Assembly (NCBI RefSeq): GCF_019749375.1
Contig: NZ_JACWFE010000004.1
Span: 1 to 64,000, forward strand
Direction of reading: 5' to 3'
Source of the DNA: Bacillus sp. S/N-304-OC-R1
GTDB taxonomy: Bacteria; Bacillota; Bacilli; Bacillales; Cytobacillaceae
Length of the DNA: 64,000 bases
Shown one piece after another: positions 36,752-46,674 of this stretch. Both the position numbers and the translations under genes were made by a program. The stretch's first letter is position 1. The number at the start of each line of letters is the position of its first letter. The notes under the pieces were generated by a model. It saw only the letters and a program-made list of their open reading frames with translations, had not been told where the DNA came from and did no database searches.

Positions 36752-36793
36752 AAAGCCAAACTCATTTTCAAATAAAGAAATGAGTTTGGCTTT
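36752..36793. terminator. bidirectional terminator downstream of efeU
   Basis: A perfect 16-bp inverted repeat (AAAGCCAAACTCATTT at 36752-36767 with 36778-36793) ends in T residues on both strands. Confidence 0.9.
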
Positions 36794-36797
36794 TATG

Positions 36798-38534
36798 TTA
36801 AACTGTTTGCTGTTTTTGTTTCTTTCCAACAAAGAAAACGGTGAATACAATAATGACAAGTAAAAGCATTTGCGAGATGATCGTTTCCCAAGTAGGGAAG
36901 AAGCCGATAAAGTCTAGTACGGGCAGTTCTTTAATTGTTTTTGTCTTAATGACATTTGTCAGCTGTAATGCATGGAGACTCATACCCAAAATTTTAAAGG
37001 CTAATAAGTAAATAAAGATTGTGGCGACCTTGAAAAATGGAGTAATAGGCATTTTTGTGCTGAACTTAATAAATAAAACTGTGAAAATAAGCAGTATAGC
37101 TAAAGCTACGAGAATGCCAATGAATAAATTGGCTGGTGAAATAGATGGGGCCATTCCCACATAAAATATGATCGTTTCAGCACCTTCTCTAAAAATGGAT
37201 AAGAAGCTGATGAAGGCCATTGTAAATATACTTCCTTTGGAAAGAGCGGAGCCCATCGTTTTATTAATAAACCCATTCCACGCTTTAATATTTGATTTTT
37301 GATGAAGCCAGATTCCGACTCCTAGCATCATAATGACAGCAATGATTCCGGTAATGCCTTCCATGATTTCACGATTTGCTCCAGCCATCGCGGAAGAAAA
37401 AACAGCATTAATCAAAATAGCTGCGGCAACGCTCATAATGATGCCGGCAAAGGCGCCAAGCCAAATCCATTTTTGAAATTGCCCATTATTCGTCTTTCTT
37501 AAAAAAGCAATAAGTGCAGAGATGATAAGTAAAGCTTCTATGCCTTCCCTAAGCATAACTAGAGCAGCATCCCAAAAGGTATAGTTTTTCTTTTGTATTA
37601 GCTGAATGTCCAGTTTATATTCTGACAGCTGAGATTTTAATGCCTCTTTATTAGTCTTAGAGTTTGATAGCTTTCCTGCTATTAAAGGAATATTACTTTC
37701 TAGTTCTTTATAAAGAGCACCATTCCTCGTCATTACTTCACCTTCTACAGAAGGCCAAACAGATAGAAATTTCTCTAATGGCTGAATGGCCTTTTCCGGT
37801 TCTTGCCCATGGATTGCTTCGATTGATACATCTAATAAATCAATAAGCGTTTGAAGTGAATAATGATTTTCTGTCTTTGCTTTCATATCAACGCCATTCG
37901 CGAAGTTAAAAATGGCTGACGAAAGTTCATTGAATTTAGCCTGGATATCGTCATAATTTTTATCTTCTTTTAGTATAGCGATACGTAAAAAACCCATTTT
38001 AGTTTCGATTTGCCCATAGGCATTAACGCTTTGCTCTCGGACGATGCTTTCTTTTTTATTCCAGGCAGAAAGCAGCAATTTATAGTTTACATCCAACTTT
38101 GCTCCATCTTTATTGTTAATGTCCTTTTGGAGTGCTTGAAGAGGTGGGGTTATGGCTGTTTTAAATTTTTGGCGCTCCTCTACATGATCAATTGGATTCA
38201 TCGCTTTGTCATAAGCAACGAGGGAATTGGATACTGCCGTTAACCTTTTTAACATAAGTGTTTTGTCTTCAGCTTTTAAAGCCTTTTCTGTCTCTGTTAT
38301 AGCATGAGTAACTGCCTTTTCTTCTTTTCCAGCACTTTTGTCCATCTGAACCCAGTCTTGTTTTAATTGTTGAAAAGCCTCATCGGCACCAGCCCAGTTA
38401 TCTGCTTTTGTTTGCATGATGGCATCCCCAACGGAAATATATAAGTGGCTGTAGTTATTCTCTGCTGCATAGGAAGAGTAGGCAGGGGACATAAGCGAGA
38501 TAAGAAGTATTAGAATAAAAATTATTTTTTTCAT
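36798..38534 (-). CDS. efeU: EfeU, FTR1-family iron permease with long N-terminal domain
   Basis: A 578-residue inner-membrane iron permease. The signal-like N-terminus (1-23) is followed by an extracellular helical domain to about residue 315, then seven membrane helices. The two iron-binding motifs of the FTR1 family are REGIE at 329-333 and REGAE at 449-453. It imports iron with EfeO and EfeB. GAAGGACT precedes the ATG. Third gene of the efeOBU operon on the minus strand, 92 bases after efeB. The extra N-terminal domain is longer than in E. coli EfeU. Confidence 0.93.
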   Translation of the reverse strand: MKKIIFILILLISLMSPAYSSYAAENNYSHLYISVGDAIMQTKADNWAGADEAFQQLKQDWVQMDKSAGKEEKAVTHAITETEKALKAEDKTLMLKRLTAVSNSLVAYDKAMNPIDHVEERQKFKTAITPPLQALQKDINNKDGAKLDVNYKLLLSAWNKKESIVREQSVNAYGQIETKMGFLRIAILKEDKNYDDIQAKFNELSSAIFNFANGVDMKAKTENHYSLQTLIDLLDVSIEAIHGQEPEKAIQPLEKFLSVWPSVEGEVMTRNGALYKELESNIPLIAGKLSNSKTNKEALKSQLSEYKLDIQLIQKKNYTFWDAALVMLREGIEALLIISALIAFLRKTNNGQFQKWIWLGAFAGIIMSVAAAILINAVFSSAMAGANREIMEGITGIIAVIMMLGVGIWLHQKSNIKAWNGFINKTMGSALSKGSIFTMAFISFLSIFREGAETIIFYVGMAPSISPANLFIGILVALAILLIFTVLFIKFSTKMPITPFFKVATIFIYLLAFKILGMSLHALQLTNVIKTKTIKELPVLDFIGFFPTWETIISQMLLLVIIVFTVFFVGKKQKQQTV

Positions 38535-38626
38535 GGGAAGGACTCCTTAGTAAACATCAATTAAACTCTAGGAAATGGAAGAACCGGTCAAGTTCCTGCA
38601 CTTCTTAGAGTTTGCTATAAAATATT

Positions 38627-39907
38627 TTAATCAAAAAGGGAAGAACCGAGGTAGCTTCCTTTTTTTACACCGGGGAAGCATGCAAAAATTGCACTGCCGC
38701 GGTGGGAGATATATTCATTTAGCTTGTCAATTCTGCCAAAGCTATTTTGAATATTAATAAAGCTTTTTGGACTTTTTTGGAAAGAGATAAATAATAATCC
38801 TGCATCAAATGCCCCTGTTCCTTGCTGTACCCCATTAGAATACGAAAATGATCTTCTTAGGATTTTGTCCTTTACCTGTCTTGCAAGGTAAACATGTGAA
38901 GTAGCAGGCACGACACTATTTCCATTTTCATCCGTCCTGTTTATATCCATATCTTCAAATTCATTTGTTTTTCCGATTGGCGCACCCGTATCCCGATGTC
39001 GTCCAAATGTCGCCTCTTGTTCTTTTAAAGCTGTACGATCCCATGTTTCCAGATGCATTTGAATCTTGCGGGCAACTAAGTAAGTTCCCCCGGTTAGCCA
39101 ATCCTTTGATTCCCCTGGCTGTACCCAAACTACTTCATTCATTTCCTTCTCATCATCCACATTAGGGTTGCCAGTACCATCTTTAAAGGCAAATAAGTTT
39201 CGCGGTGTTTCTAGTTTTCCGTTTTTTTGCGGATAAGAATTAAACCCTGTTTGTGACCATTTCATTGTCACTTTGCCTCTTGCTGATCGAATTAAGTTTC
39301 GAACAGCGTGAAAGGCAACTTGGGGATCATCTGCGCAAGCTTGGATGCAAAAATCCCCTCCAGTATAAGCTGGGTCAAGCTGATCCTTCGGAAAATGAGG
39401 TAAATCCTTTAGCTCATTAGGCTTTTTTCTATGAAGGCCAAATTCTTGTTTTTCAAAAAGACTTGGCCCGACTCCGAAAGTTAAGGTTAAATTTGCTGCA
39501 TCAAGTCCATTTGCTTCTCCCGTATCGAGAGGGGGAAGAAGAGTATTAGAAGAATCTAATTTCATTTCACCGTTCATCATGCGCACACTATCCTCTGTCC
39601 AAATTTTAAACAGTTCCTTTAATTCGGCCTTCGATGAGGCTGTGCAATTCAATGCCACAAAATAAACATGCTTCGGATTTTTTGTTAGAATTCCAGATTG
39701 ATAGCTTCCATAAAAGTTAACCTTATTTTTAGAAGTTGGATTATCATCTGTAAAAGGATTGGCTCCTATTGCTGTTAATACGCCGCCCATGCCAGTCGCT
39801 CCAAGTACAAGACCGACACCGCCAATTCCTGCTGCCTTTAATATATTGCGTCTAGATACTGCTTTATTTAAAATGGAAGTTCGTAATTCTTCCTTCATTT
39901 TGATCAC
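38627..39907 (-). CDS. efeB: EfeB, Dyp-type heme peroxidase with Tat signal
   Basis: A 426-residue exported heme peroxidase. Twin arginines in SRRNILKAAG (19-20) and a following hydrophobic segment form a Tat signal. The DyP signature is FKDGTGNP, holding the catalytic aspartate, with a proximal-His region further on. It oxidises ferrous iron for uptake by EfeU. The frame opens with GTG at 39907, overlapping the efeO stop by 4 bases (GTGA); ATG 39898 is an equally possible start, and neither has a strong ribosome-binding site, so translation is probably coupled to efeO. Confidence 0.92.
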   Translation of the reverse strand: MIKMKEELRTSILNKAVSRRNILKAAGIGGVGLVLGATGMGGVLTAIGANPFTDDNPTSKNKVNFYGSYQSGILTKNPKHVYFVALNCTASSKAELKELFKIWTEDSVRMMNGEMKLDSSNTLLPPLDTGEANGLDAANLTLTFGVGPSLFEKQEFGLHRKKPNELKDLPHFPKDQLDPAYTGGDFCIQACADDPQVAFHAVRNLIRSARGKVTMKWSQTGFNSYPQKNGKLETPRNLFAFKDGTGNPNVDDEKEMNEVVWVQPGESKDWLTGGTYLVARKIQMHLETWDRTALKEQEATFGRHRDTGAPIGKTNEFEDMDINRTDENGNSVVPATSHVYLARQVKDKILRRSFSYSNGVQQGTGAFDAGLLFISFQKSPKSFINIQNSFGRIDKLNEYISHRGSAIFACFPGVKKGSYLGSSLFD

Positions 39908-40758
39908 TCAACAACGATGGCCATTTGGCTTAACGGTTCTCCAAGCCCATCAACTGCTTCTGATAAAGCTTTAGTATCTTCGTTTGTCAGAGATTCAAAT
40001 AAAACATAACCGCCTCTGCCATCTTCATATTTTGCTAATAAATCATTTACTGCTTTAAAACGACTTTCTAATGTCTTAACAAGCTCGGTGTCTTTTTTTG
40101 TTAAGGCAGGTTTGAAAATCTCAAAGATTTTTTCAGCACCCTCGATGTTTGCTTTAAAATCATATAAATCAGTGTGAGAATAGATTTCCTCTTCACCAGA
40201 AATTTTTGAAGTGGAAACTTCATTAAGAAGATCAATTGCACCAGTAATCATAAGATCAGGCGTGATTTCAACCGTTTCAACCTTCGCACGAAGCTCTTTC
40301 GTATCATTTAATAGCTGGGTAGCAACTTCTTCATAGCCCTTTGTTGTATTTTCTTCCCATAACCCATATTCAAGCTTATGGTAGCCAGACCATTCCTCTT
40401 CACCTTTGCCTTCTTCCTTAATGTCAGCCAGGCGGGCATCAATTCGAGGATCTAAATCGCCAAAGCTTTCAGCAACAGGCTCAGAACGTTCGAAAAACAT
40501 ACGAGCTGGTGCATAAAGTAATTTTGCTTTTTCAACATCTCCCGCAAGGATGGCTTGAACGAATTCGTCAGTCTTTATTACGAATTGATCAATTTGGTCA
40601 AGAGCAAATTCTTTATAAGCCTCCTGTTCCTTAGATAAATCCACTACCTTGATTTCCTGTTTAGGTTCTTCAGTTCCAGCGTTATTACTGCTGCTGCATC
40701 CAGCTAAAAGACTGCCAGCTAAAATGATAGAACTGGATAATAATGCTATAGATTTCAT
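39904..40758 (-). CDS. efeO: EfeO-type iron-binding lipoprotein (M75 domain)
   Basis: A 284-residue lipoprotein with signal peptide and lipobox LLAGC (Cys21). The rest is an imelysin-like M75 domain with the metal-binding HxxE motif at His127-Glu130 (GYHKLEYG). The N-terminal cupredoxin domain found in some EfeO proteins is absent, so it is the short EfeM-like type. I chose ATG 40758; an in-frame ATG at 40776 would add six residues. First gene of efeOBU, behind a Fur box. Confidence 0.9.
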   Translation of the reverse strand: MKSIALLSSSIILAGSLLAGCSSSNNAGTEEPKQEIKVVDLSKEQEAYKEFALDQIDQFVIKTDEFVQAILAGDVEKAKLLYAPARMFFERSEPVAESFGDLDPRIDARLADIKEEGKGEEEWSGYHKLEYGLWEENTTKGYEEVATQLLNDTKELRAKVETVEITPDLMITGAIDLLNEVSTSKISGEEEIYSHTDLYDFKANIEGAEKIFEIFKPALTKKDTELVKTLESRFKAVNDLLAKYEDGRGGYVLFESLTNEDTKALSEAVDGLGEPLSQMAIVVE

Positions 40759-40794
40759 GATAATACCCCGTCTCATATAATTTCACATTAATAA

Positions 40795-40809
40795 CGATAA
40801 TCATTATCA
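40795..40809 (-). promoter_or_regulatory. Fur box upstream of efeO
   Basis: CGATAATCATTATCA matches the 15-base core TGATAATNATTATCA at 14 positions. It lies about 37 bases upstream of the efeO start codon, so the operon should be repressed by iron-loaded Fur. Confidence 0.88.
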
Positions 40810-40840
40810 ATGAAAAAGTCAATGTTTTTTTAAACATAGA

Positions 40841-40879
40841 AAAGAGTCATTGAATCAGCTTTCAATGACTCTTTTTAAT
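40841..40879. terminator. terminator at the 3' end of the yqcI-like gene
   Basis: A perfect 14-bp stem, AAAGAGTCATTGAA at 40841-40854 with TTCAATGACTCTTT at 40861-40874, overlaps the last codons of the gene and has T residues on both sides. Confidence 0.85.
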
Positions 40880-41602
40880 CATTTTTTTAAAGGGGCACTC
40901 TGAGAAATTAATTTGTTCATCAGGGAGGAAGTATTGTTTCCACTCGAAGTTATCACTATTACCATATGAGTTTAATGCGGGGTGGATGGGAAGTTTGTCG
41001 TATTTTTCAATCCTATGGCGGATTTTCTTTTTCAAATTTGCAGCCTGTTTTTCTTGTGCGAGAAAATCAATTAAAACCGATCTTGGAGTGATTGCTAGCA
41101 TATAAGCAGGGAAGCTTCTGCTTTTACGATTCTCATGTGCTGGAGTGGCGCAATACATGAAATAAGAGGTACCGTGGAAACAGTATTCCCAAAGTGGATG
41201 ATTTGGATCAATTGGAATGCTTTCTGGCCAAGCTTGTTCATCGTACTTATTCAAATTCTCTAACTGCTGCCAAAATAAGCGGTAATAATCTTCAACCTGC
41301 CAGTTTTTATACCTTTCTTGGGGGGTATTGAAAAAAACAATTAAACTTGTAAATTTTCCAAAGCTTTTATAGTTTATCGTATAATCTTTGAGTATATAAG
41401 CAAGTTCCTTTGCTGATTCTTGGCTTTCCGGAATGCCTGCGAAACCAAATCGAAGGTGACCTAATGTATATCCCAGGACTGCTGGAATACAAGGGAATGG
41501 ATTTGTTTTATCCGTAATTTTCTCTTTAAATTGAAGATAGGCAATGTTTTGCCAAGATTCTAAAGGTAGCCCATCAAGCTCTGAATGATGAAATAAATTC
41601 AT
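40862..41602 (-). CDS. YqcI/YcgG family protein
   Basis: A 246-residue cytosolic protein matching the YqcI/YcgG family (features FPCIPAV, CFHGTSYFMYCATPAHENRKSR and a C-terminal FSECPFK). The family is widespread in Bacillus and has no established function; conserved cysteines and histidines hint at a redox or metal site. The ATG is preceded by AGGAGTGG. Monocistronic, with its own terminator overlapping the 3' end. Confidence 0.82.
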   Translation of the reverse strand: MNLFHHSELDGLPLESWQNIAYLQFKEKITDKTNPFPCIPAVLGYTLGHLRFGFAGIPESQESAKELAYILKDYTINYKSFGKFTSLIVFFNTPQERYKNWQVEDYYRLFWQQLENLNKYDEQAWPESIPIDPNHPLWEYCFHGTSYFMYCATPAHENRKSRSFPAYMLAITPRSVLIDFLAQEKQAANLKKKIRHRIEKYDKLPIHPALNSYGNSDNFEWKQYFLPDEQINFSECPFKKMIKKSH

Positions 41603-41727
41603 ATAGATTCCACTCCTATCTTTACTAATCCTAAATTATGCGATTGGATACGATAGGTGAATGTCTATAATGAACAAGAAAAATAAAAACAGGGTGCATA
41701 ATAATCAGCTTCCCTGTTCAATAGTGT

Positions 41728-42093
41728 TTATTGTTTTATTTGATTAAGTTCATGCATACATTCCTGAACAAGAGTAACAGCCTGACTCATTGCAGGACCT
41801 CCGCCGAAAGCGGCTGTAACGCCAACTGCTTCAAGAATTTCTTCCTCTGAACAGCCCTGATCAAGGCATCCCTTTGTATGATAGATTATACAATATTCAT
41901 CACGGGAAAATAGACTAATGCCAAGTGCAATTAACTGCTTATCTTTTTGAGATAGAGCACCTTCTTTAAAGCATTCCTCTGTAAAAGCGTTGAATTGACT
42001 TGCAAATTCCGGCATTTTTTTCGTAAAAGTCCCAAGTCCCTCTTTATATTGATATAATGCTGCCTCTGTTGAATTCATACCTTGAACATCCAT
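41728..42093 (-). CDS. carboxymuconolactone decarboxylase-family protein, YurZ-like
   Basis: A 121-residue helical protein of the CMD/AhpD fold. The region [21 protein letters not shown] carries one Cys followed by Tyr-His, so the CxxC redox pair of AhpD is incomplete. It closely resembles Bacillus YurZ. I kept ATG 42093, with GGAG about 11 bases upstream; ATG 42078 is an alternative. Function is unknown; disulfide reductase activity by the AhpD mechanism is unlikely. Confidence 0.78.
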   Translation of the reverse strand: MDVQGMNSTEAALYQYKEGLGTFTKKMPEFASQFNAFTEECFKEGALSQKDKQLIALGISLFSRDEYCIIYHTKGCLDQGCSEEEILEAVGVTAAFGGGPAMSQAVTLVQECMHELNQIKQ

Positions 42094-42285
42094 GCAAAAA
42101 TCAGCTCCAATTCTATAAAGATAAACATCCCAAGATTATTATGAGCCTTTCTGCATGGATTAAACTATCTTTTTTAAAAGTATGTAGCTTCCATAATTAA
42201 GAAAACATAATTTCAATATCAATAGGCAAAATCATAATAAGTTAAACTTTTTGGTACAGGACTATAGAAGAGATAGGTGAAACTA

Positions 42286-42552
42286 ATGGACTTATTTACG
42301 AATTACCAACAACAGTATAATGCCGGAGATGTTGTTTATGTTTTTTACCGTAATCCACATATACAAAATGTAACAAATATTCAAGAAGCAGCAGTGGTCA
42401 GAAATCCTGAAAATCCGAACGAGCTAGCGTTATTTCTCTATGAAACATATTATCCTTTATCAGATGAAATGGCGGTATACGCTTCAGAAGATGAGGCAAA
42501 ACAGGCATACCATTATTTCTATGGTGATGTAGCTGAGGGGACGATCGAATGA
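42286..42552 (+). CDS. splA: SplA, regulator of the spore photoproduct lyase operon
   Basis: An 88-residue protein beginning MDLFTNYQQQYNAGD, matching SplA, which negatively controls spl expression in B. subtilis by a mechanism not fully known. It directly precedes splB and overlaps it by 4 bases, the usual arrangement. I chose ATG 42286, 7 bases after AGGTG; the in-frame GTG at 42277 overlaps that site. Expression in the forespore is expected, though I could not locate a clear sigma-G promoter. Confidence 0.88.
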   Translation: MDLFTNYQQQYNAGDVVYVFYRNPHIQNVTNIQEAAVVRNPENPNELALFLYETYYPLSDEMAVYASEDEAKQAYHYFYGDVAEGTIE

Positions 42553-43577
42553 TTAATCCATTCCTGCCTAAATTAGTATATTTCGAACCTGATGCGTTAG
42601 ATTACCCTTTAGGGAAAGCTCTAAAAGAAAAATTTGAAAAGATGGATTTAGAAATTCGTTATACAACATCTCATAACCAAGTTAGAAACCTTCCAGGAGA
42701 TAATGAATTTCAGAAATATCGGGTAGCTAAATCAACATTAGTGGTAGGGATTAGAAAAACATTAAAATTTGATACGTCCAAGCCTTCAGCTGAATATGCA
42801 ATTCCATTTGCAACAGGCTGCATGGGACATTGTCATTATTGCTATTTGCAAACAACAATGGGAAGCAAGCCCTATATTCGTACATATGTGAATGTGGATG
42901 AAATATTAGAAGCTGCGGACAAATATATGGAGGAAAGGGCACCAGAAATCACTAGATTTGAGGCCTCCTGTACATCAGATATTGTCGGGATTGATCATTT
43001 AACTCATACATTAAAACGGGCGATTGAGCACTTTGGCGAGTCGCAATACGGTAAGCTTCGGTTCGTAACAAAATTCCATCATGTCGATCACTTACTAGAT
43101 GCAAAGCATAATGGAAAAACACGTTTCCGGTTTAGTGTTAATGCCGATTATGTGATAAAAAACTTTGAACCAGGAACATCACCTCTAGAGAAACGGATCG
43201 AAGCTGCAGGAAAGGTAGCTAGAGCGGGATATCCACTTGGCTTTATTGTTGCACCAATTTATTTGCATGAGGGCTGGGAAGAAGGGTACTATCATATGTT
43301 TGAACGACTAGAAGCAGAGCTTCCACCAGAAGCGAAAAAGGATTTAACATTTGAATTTATCCAGCATCGTTTTACGAAGCCAGCGAAAAAGGTAATTGAA
43401 AAAAACTATCCGATGACGAAATTAGAATTGGATGAAGAGAAAAGACGTTATAAATGGGGAAAATATGGAATCGGCAAGTATATATATCAAAAGGAAGAGG
43501 AAGAGGATTTGAAGACTCATTTACATTCCTATATGCAGAAATTTTTTCCGGAAGCAAAATTAGAGTATTTTACTTAG
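42549..43577 (+). CDS. splB: spore photoproduct lyase
   Basis: A 342-residue radical-SAM enzyme that reverses the thymine dimer called spore photoproduct during germination. The 4Fe-4S cysteines are Cys91, Cys95 and Cys98 (CMGHCHYC), and Cys141 (ASCTSD) matches the hydrogen-donating cysteine of the Bacillus enzyme. Length equals the family norm. Start ATG overlaps the splA stop. It is strong evidence that the organism forms endospores. Confidence 0.97.
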   Translation: MINPFLPKLVYFEPDALDYPLGKALKEKFEKMDLEIRYTTSHNQVRNLPGDNEFQKYRVAKSTLVVGIRKTLKFDTSKPSAEYAIPFATGCMGHCHYCYLQTTMGSKPYIRTYVNVDEILEAADKYMEERAPEITRFEASCTSDIVGIDHLTHTLKRAIEHFGESQYGKLRFVTKFHHVDHLLDAKHNGKTRFRFSVNADYVIKNFEPGTSPLEKRIEAAGKVARAGYPLGFIVAPIYLHEGWEEGYYHMFERLEAELPPEAKKDLTFEFIQHRFTKPAKKVIEKNYPMTKLELDEEKRRYKWGKYGIGKYIYQKEEEEDLKTHLHSYMQKFFPEAKLEYFT

Positions 43578-43591
43578 TATAAAAGAAAATG

Positions 43592-43618
43592 GCCCCTAGC
43601 CAATTTAACGCTAGGGGC
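43592..43618. terminator. terminator between splB and the RND exporter gene
   Basis: A perfect 9-bp GCCCCTAGC/GCTAGGGGC stem (43592-43600 with 43610-43618); the T-rich side lies on the minus strand, serving the RND gene best. Confidence 0.8.
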
Positions 43619-43623
43619 AAATC

Positions 43624-46600
43624 TTATTTTACTTGAAATGTGTTTTGGCTATAATGTTTTTCTTTTTTTAGCTGTCTAATGAAGAATAGTTCGTAAATAA
43701 CAGGTACCAGGATTAAGGTAAGCAGGGTAGAGGAGGTTAATCCCCCGATTACCGTAATAGCTAGCCCTTTTGAAATTAATGTTCCTGTAGAGGTGGTCAG
43801 TGCTAAAGGAATTAAAGCTGCAATAGTAGCAAAGGCTGTCATTAAAATTGGCCGGAGCCTAGTTTTCCCAGCTTCTATGAGTGCATCTCTAATGGACATC
43901 ATTTTCTCCTCGCGATTCTGACCAACCCGGTCTACTAAGACGATTGCATTCGTCGTAACAATGCCAATTAACATGAGCAATCCAATCATGACACTAACTG
44001 ACATTGGTTCGTTTGCAATAAACAATCCAAGCATAGACCCGATTGGAACGAAAATAAGTGATGAAAGAAGAATGAATGGAATCCGAGCCTTGCCAAATGT
44101 AATTAATAATGTTAAATACACTAATCCAATCGCAATGATCATCGCTAAGCCAAGCTGGATAAAGATTTCTACTGTTTCGTCACTTCCGCCTCCGCCTTCT
44201 AACGTCACGTTTTTCGGTATCTCTACATCGTTATTGACACCGTCTATGACCCTTGCAGATACGGAACGGATGTCATTTGAATCAATTAATGCAGAAACTT
44301 GTGCAAAAACTTTGCCGTCCAGCTTTTGGATGGAGGTAAATGCATCGATTTCCTCGATATCAGCCACTTCAGTAATTGCAACTGGTCCTTGCGGTGAAAG
44401 TATTGTTAATTTTTTAAATTCACTTAAAGAAACGGTTTGTTTATCATAGGATAATTGAACACTTCGATCTTGATCATCTAAATTTAATGTACCAACAGTG
44501 ACTGGTTTTGTTTGATCACTGACTGTCGCTAAAATTTGATAGCCTGATATCCCATACTGTGAAGCTTTCTCTGACTGGATTTTTACGAGAATTTGCTTCT
44601 GTTTTTCCGAAAAATTATTCGAAACATACTTTAAATCCTTCTGCTTAAGCATGTAGTTTTCAACATGATTGGCAGCTTCTTGTAAAGCTTTAAGATCTGT
44701 AGAATAGAGGTTAATATTCACATTATTATTTGAAGGAGGTCCGCCAGTCGATTGTTCCTGGATACCAATTACTGCATTTGGTTCCTTTGTAAGAACGATT
44801 CCTTCGATTTCTTTTTCTATATCCTTTATGGATTGAGCAACATTCACATTATCCTTTAAGCTTATGAAATAATTGGCTTGATTTTGTCGCTTTAATCCAG
44901 TTTGAAAGTCTCTTGAACCAATTCCAGCTGTAACTTCATCAATTTCCGCATTATTTTCAAACATTTTTTCTACTTCCAGTGATATTTCATTCGTCCGCTC
45001 GAGCGATGTCGAGGCCGGAAGCCTAACAGATGCAACGAGTAGCTTTTGTTCTTCATTCGGAATAAATGTAAAGCCAAGGCGCGGAACGAGAGCTAGTGAG
45101 CCTGCTAAAGATAAAATCGAAATAATAATAATTGCCGATTTGTGATTAAGAGACCATTGAATAAGCTTGCCATATTGTCTTTGAAGTGCATTTTCTTTTT
45201 CTTCTTTTGGCACTTTCTTGAATGAAAACTTAGCCAAGATTGGAACAATCGTAATCGCAACGAGCAGTGAAGCTAATAAAGAAAACACAATTGTTAAGGC
45301 AAAAGGAAGGAAAAATTCCCCCGTAATCCCTCCTACAAATCCTAGCGGTAAGAAAACAACAACCGTTGTAATGGTAGATGACGTAATAGCTTTGAGAATT
45401 TCCTTCGTTGATTGTTGAATCAAATCATCAGTCATTTCTGATTTTTCTTTGCGAACGCGCCTGAATATATTTTCAATGACGACAATACTATCGTCCACAA
45501 CACGGCCAACAGCTACAGCCATTCCCCCTAATGTCATAATATTAAGTGAAATGTCAAGCTGATATAAGAAAATAGATGAAACGACTAATGAAAGTGGAAT
45601 AGAGACAATGGCAATGATAGTTGCCCGAATGTTTCTTAAGAATAGCAGTACAGAAATGGATGCGAAAAGTGCTCCGAGCAGACCTTCTTTTATTAATGTA
45701 TTAACCGATTGTTCAATTCCTTCTGCGGAATCAAAGCCAATCGAATAATCTAATTGGTCTTTGTAGCTGTTAAGAACTTTAAGTACATTCCCCGCGACTT
45801 CTACTGTATTAGCATCCTGTTTTTTGGTCACAGCCATTGATAATGATTCCTTCAGATTATAACGAGTAATTTCAGGTTTCGATGAAATTTCTTCAATTTC
45901 AGCTATATCAGATAATTTTACCGCATTCATATTTGGGGAAAATGCCGATTTAAGTTCAATATTCTTTAGTTCATCAATTTTTTCTGTTTTCTCTTGTACA
46001 CGAATAGGGATCACAACTTCATTATCATTAACATTTCCTGCTGGAAAAGAAAGCTGCTTTTGCAGAATTTGATCTTTGATTCCACTAAGTGTTAAGCCAT
46101 ACTGATTCGCTTTTTCTTTATTAATCGTTATTTGTAAAGTGTTTTCCGTTAATCCGCCAATAGAAATACTGTTGATCCCTTGGATTTTATTCAATTCCGG
46201 CACAACTTCATTGTCAAGAAGCGCTTGTAAGTCTGATGAGCCTTTTGAAAAAAGAGAAATATTAAAAATAGGAAATGATCCAAAAGAAAATCGATTAACT
46301 TCAATCTGTACAGAATCCGGAAGATCAGTTTCATTGATTAACTCTTTTACACTATTCTCTACATCATCTAATTTCACATCAAAAGGAAACTCCAGACTGA
46401 TAGTGGAGATGCTTTCATAGGTTGAGCTCTGCATCTTCTTGATTCCTTCAAGCCCTTTTAACTTCATTTCAAGCTTACTTGTCACTTGCTCATCAATATC
46501 CTGCTGTGATGCTCCCGGGTAAAATACCTGAATGGAAAGCTGCGGGAATTCGATATTAGGCAGGAGATCAACTTTCAGCTTTGAAAATGAAAACAGCCCA

Positions 46601-46674
46601 CCTAAAATTAATAAAAACGAAATTATAAAAATAGCGACAGCATTTCTTAAACTAAAACGAGTTAAAAAATCCAT
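43624..46674 (-). CDS. RND-family efflux transporter, SwrC-like
   Basis: A 1016-residue inner-membrane proton-driven exporter of the AcrB/HAE family with 12 helices and two large extracellular loops. The central GRVVDDSIVVIEN motif in helix 4 carries the proton-relay aspartates. In Bacillus the homologue SwrC (YerP) exports surfactin and other amphiphiles; substrate here is unknown. I chose ATG 46674 with GGGAGGG 7 bases upstream. No membrane-fusion protein gene is adjacent. It is divergent from a CarH-like regulator and shares a motif-rich intergenic region. Confidence 0.88.
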   Translation of the reverse strand: MDFLTRFSLRNAVAIFIISFLLILGGLFSFSKLKVDLLPNIEFPQLSIQVFYPGASQQDIDEQVTSKLEMKLKGLEGIKKMQSSTYESISTISLEFPFDVKLDDVENSVKELINETDLPDSVQIEVNRFSFGSFPIFNISLFSKGSSDLQALLDNEVVPELNKIQGINSISIGGLTENTLQITINKEKANQYGLTLSGIKDQILQKQLSFPAGNVNDNEVVIPIRVQEKTEKIDELKNIELKSAFSPNMNAVKLSDIAEIEEISSKPEITRYNLKESLSMAVTKKQDANTVEVAGNVLKVLNSYKDQLDYSIGFDSAEGIEQSVNTLIKEGLLGALFASISVLLFLRNIRATIIAIVSIPLSLVVSSIFLYQLDISLNIMTLGGMAVAVGRVVDDSIVVIENIFRRVRKEKSEMTDDLIQQSTKEILKAITSSTITTVVVFLPLGFVGGITGEFFLPFALTIVFSLLASLLVAITIVPILAKFSFKKVPKEEKENALQRQYGKLIQWSLNHKSAIIIISILSLAGSLALVPRLGFTFIPNEEQKLLVASVRLPASTSLERTNEISLEVEKMFENNAEIDEVTAGIGSRDFQTGLKRQNQANYFISLKDNVNVAQSIKDIEKEIEGIVLTKEPNAVIGIQEQSTGGPPSNNNVNINLYSTDLKALQEAANHVENYMLKQKDLKYVSNNFSEKQKQILVKIQSEKASQYGISGYQILATVSDQTKPVTVGTLNLDDQDRSVQLSYDKQTVSLSEFKKLTILSPQGPVAITEVADIEEIDAFTSIQKLDGKVFAQVSALIDSNDIRSVSARVIDGVNNDVEIPKNVTLEGGGGSDETVEIFIQLGLAMIIAIGLVYLTLLITFGKARIPFILLSSLIFVPIGSMLGLFIANEPMSVSVMIGLLMLIGIVTTNAIVLVDRVGQNREEKMMSIRDALIEAGKTRLRPILMTAFATIAALIPLALTTSTGTLISKGLAITVIGGLTSSTLLTLILVPVIYELFFIRQLKKEKHYSQNTFQVK

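Noticed and set aside
36608-36859. 83-residue minus-strand frame across the tandem repeats
   Set aside because: It runs through the palindromic repeat and the bidirectional terminator into the efeU 3' end; no ribosome-binding site.
42094-42285. sigma-G promoter of splAB
   Set aside because: CATAATA and CATAATT boxes occur, but none has a -35 of the expected type at the right distance.
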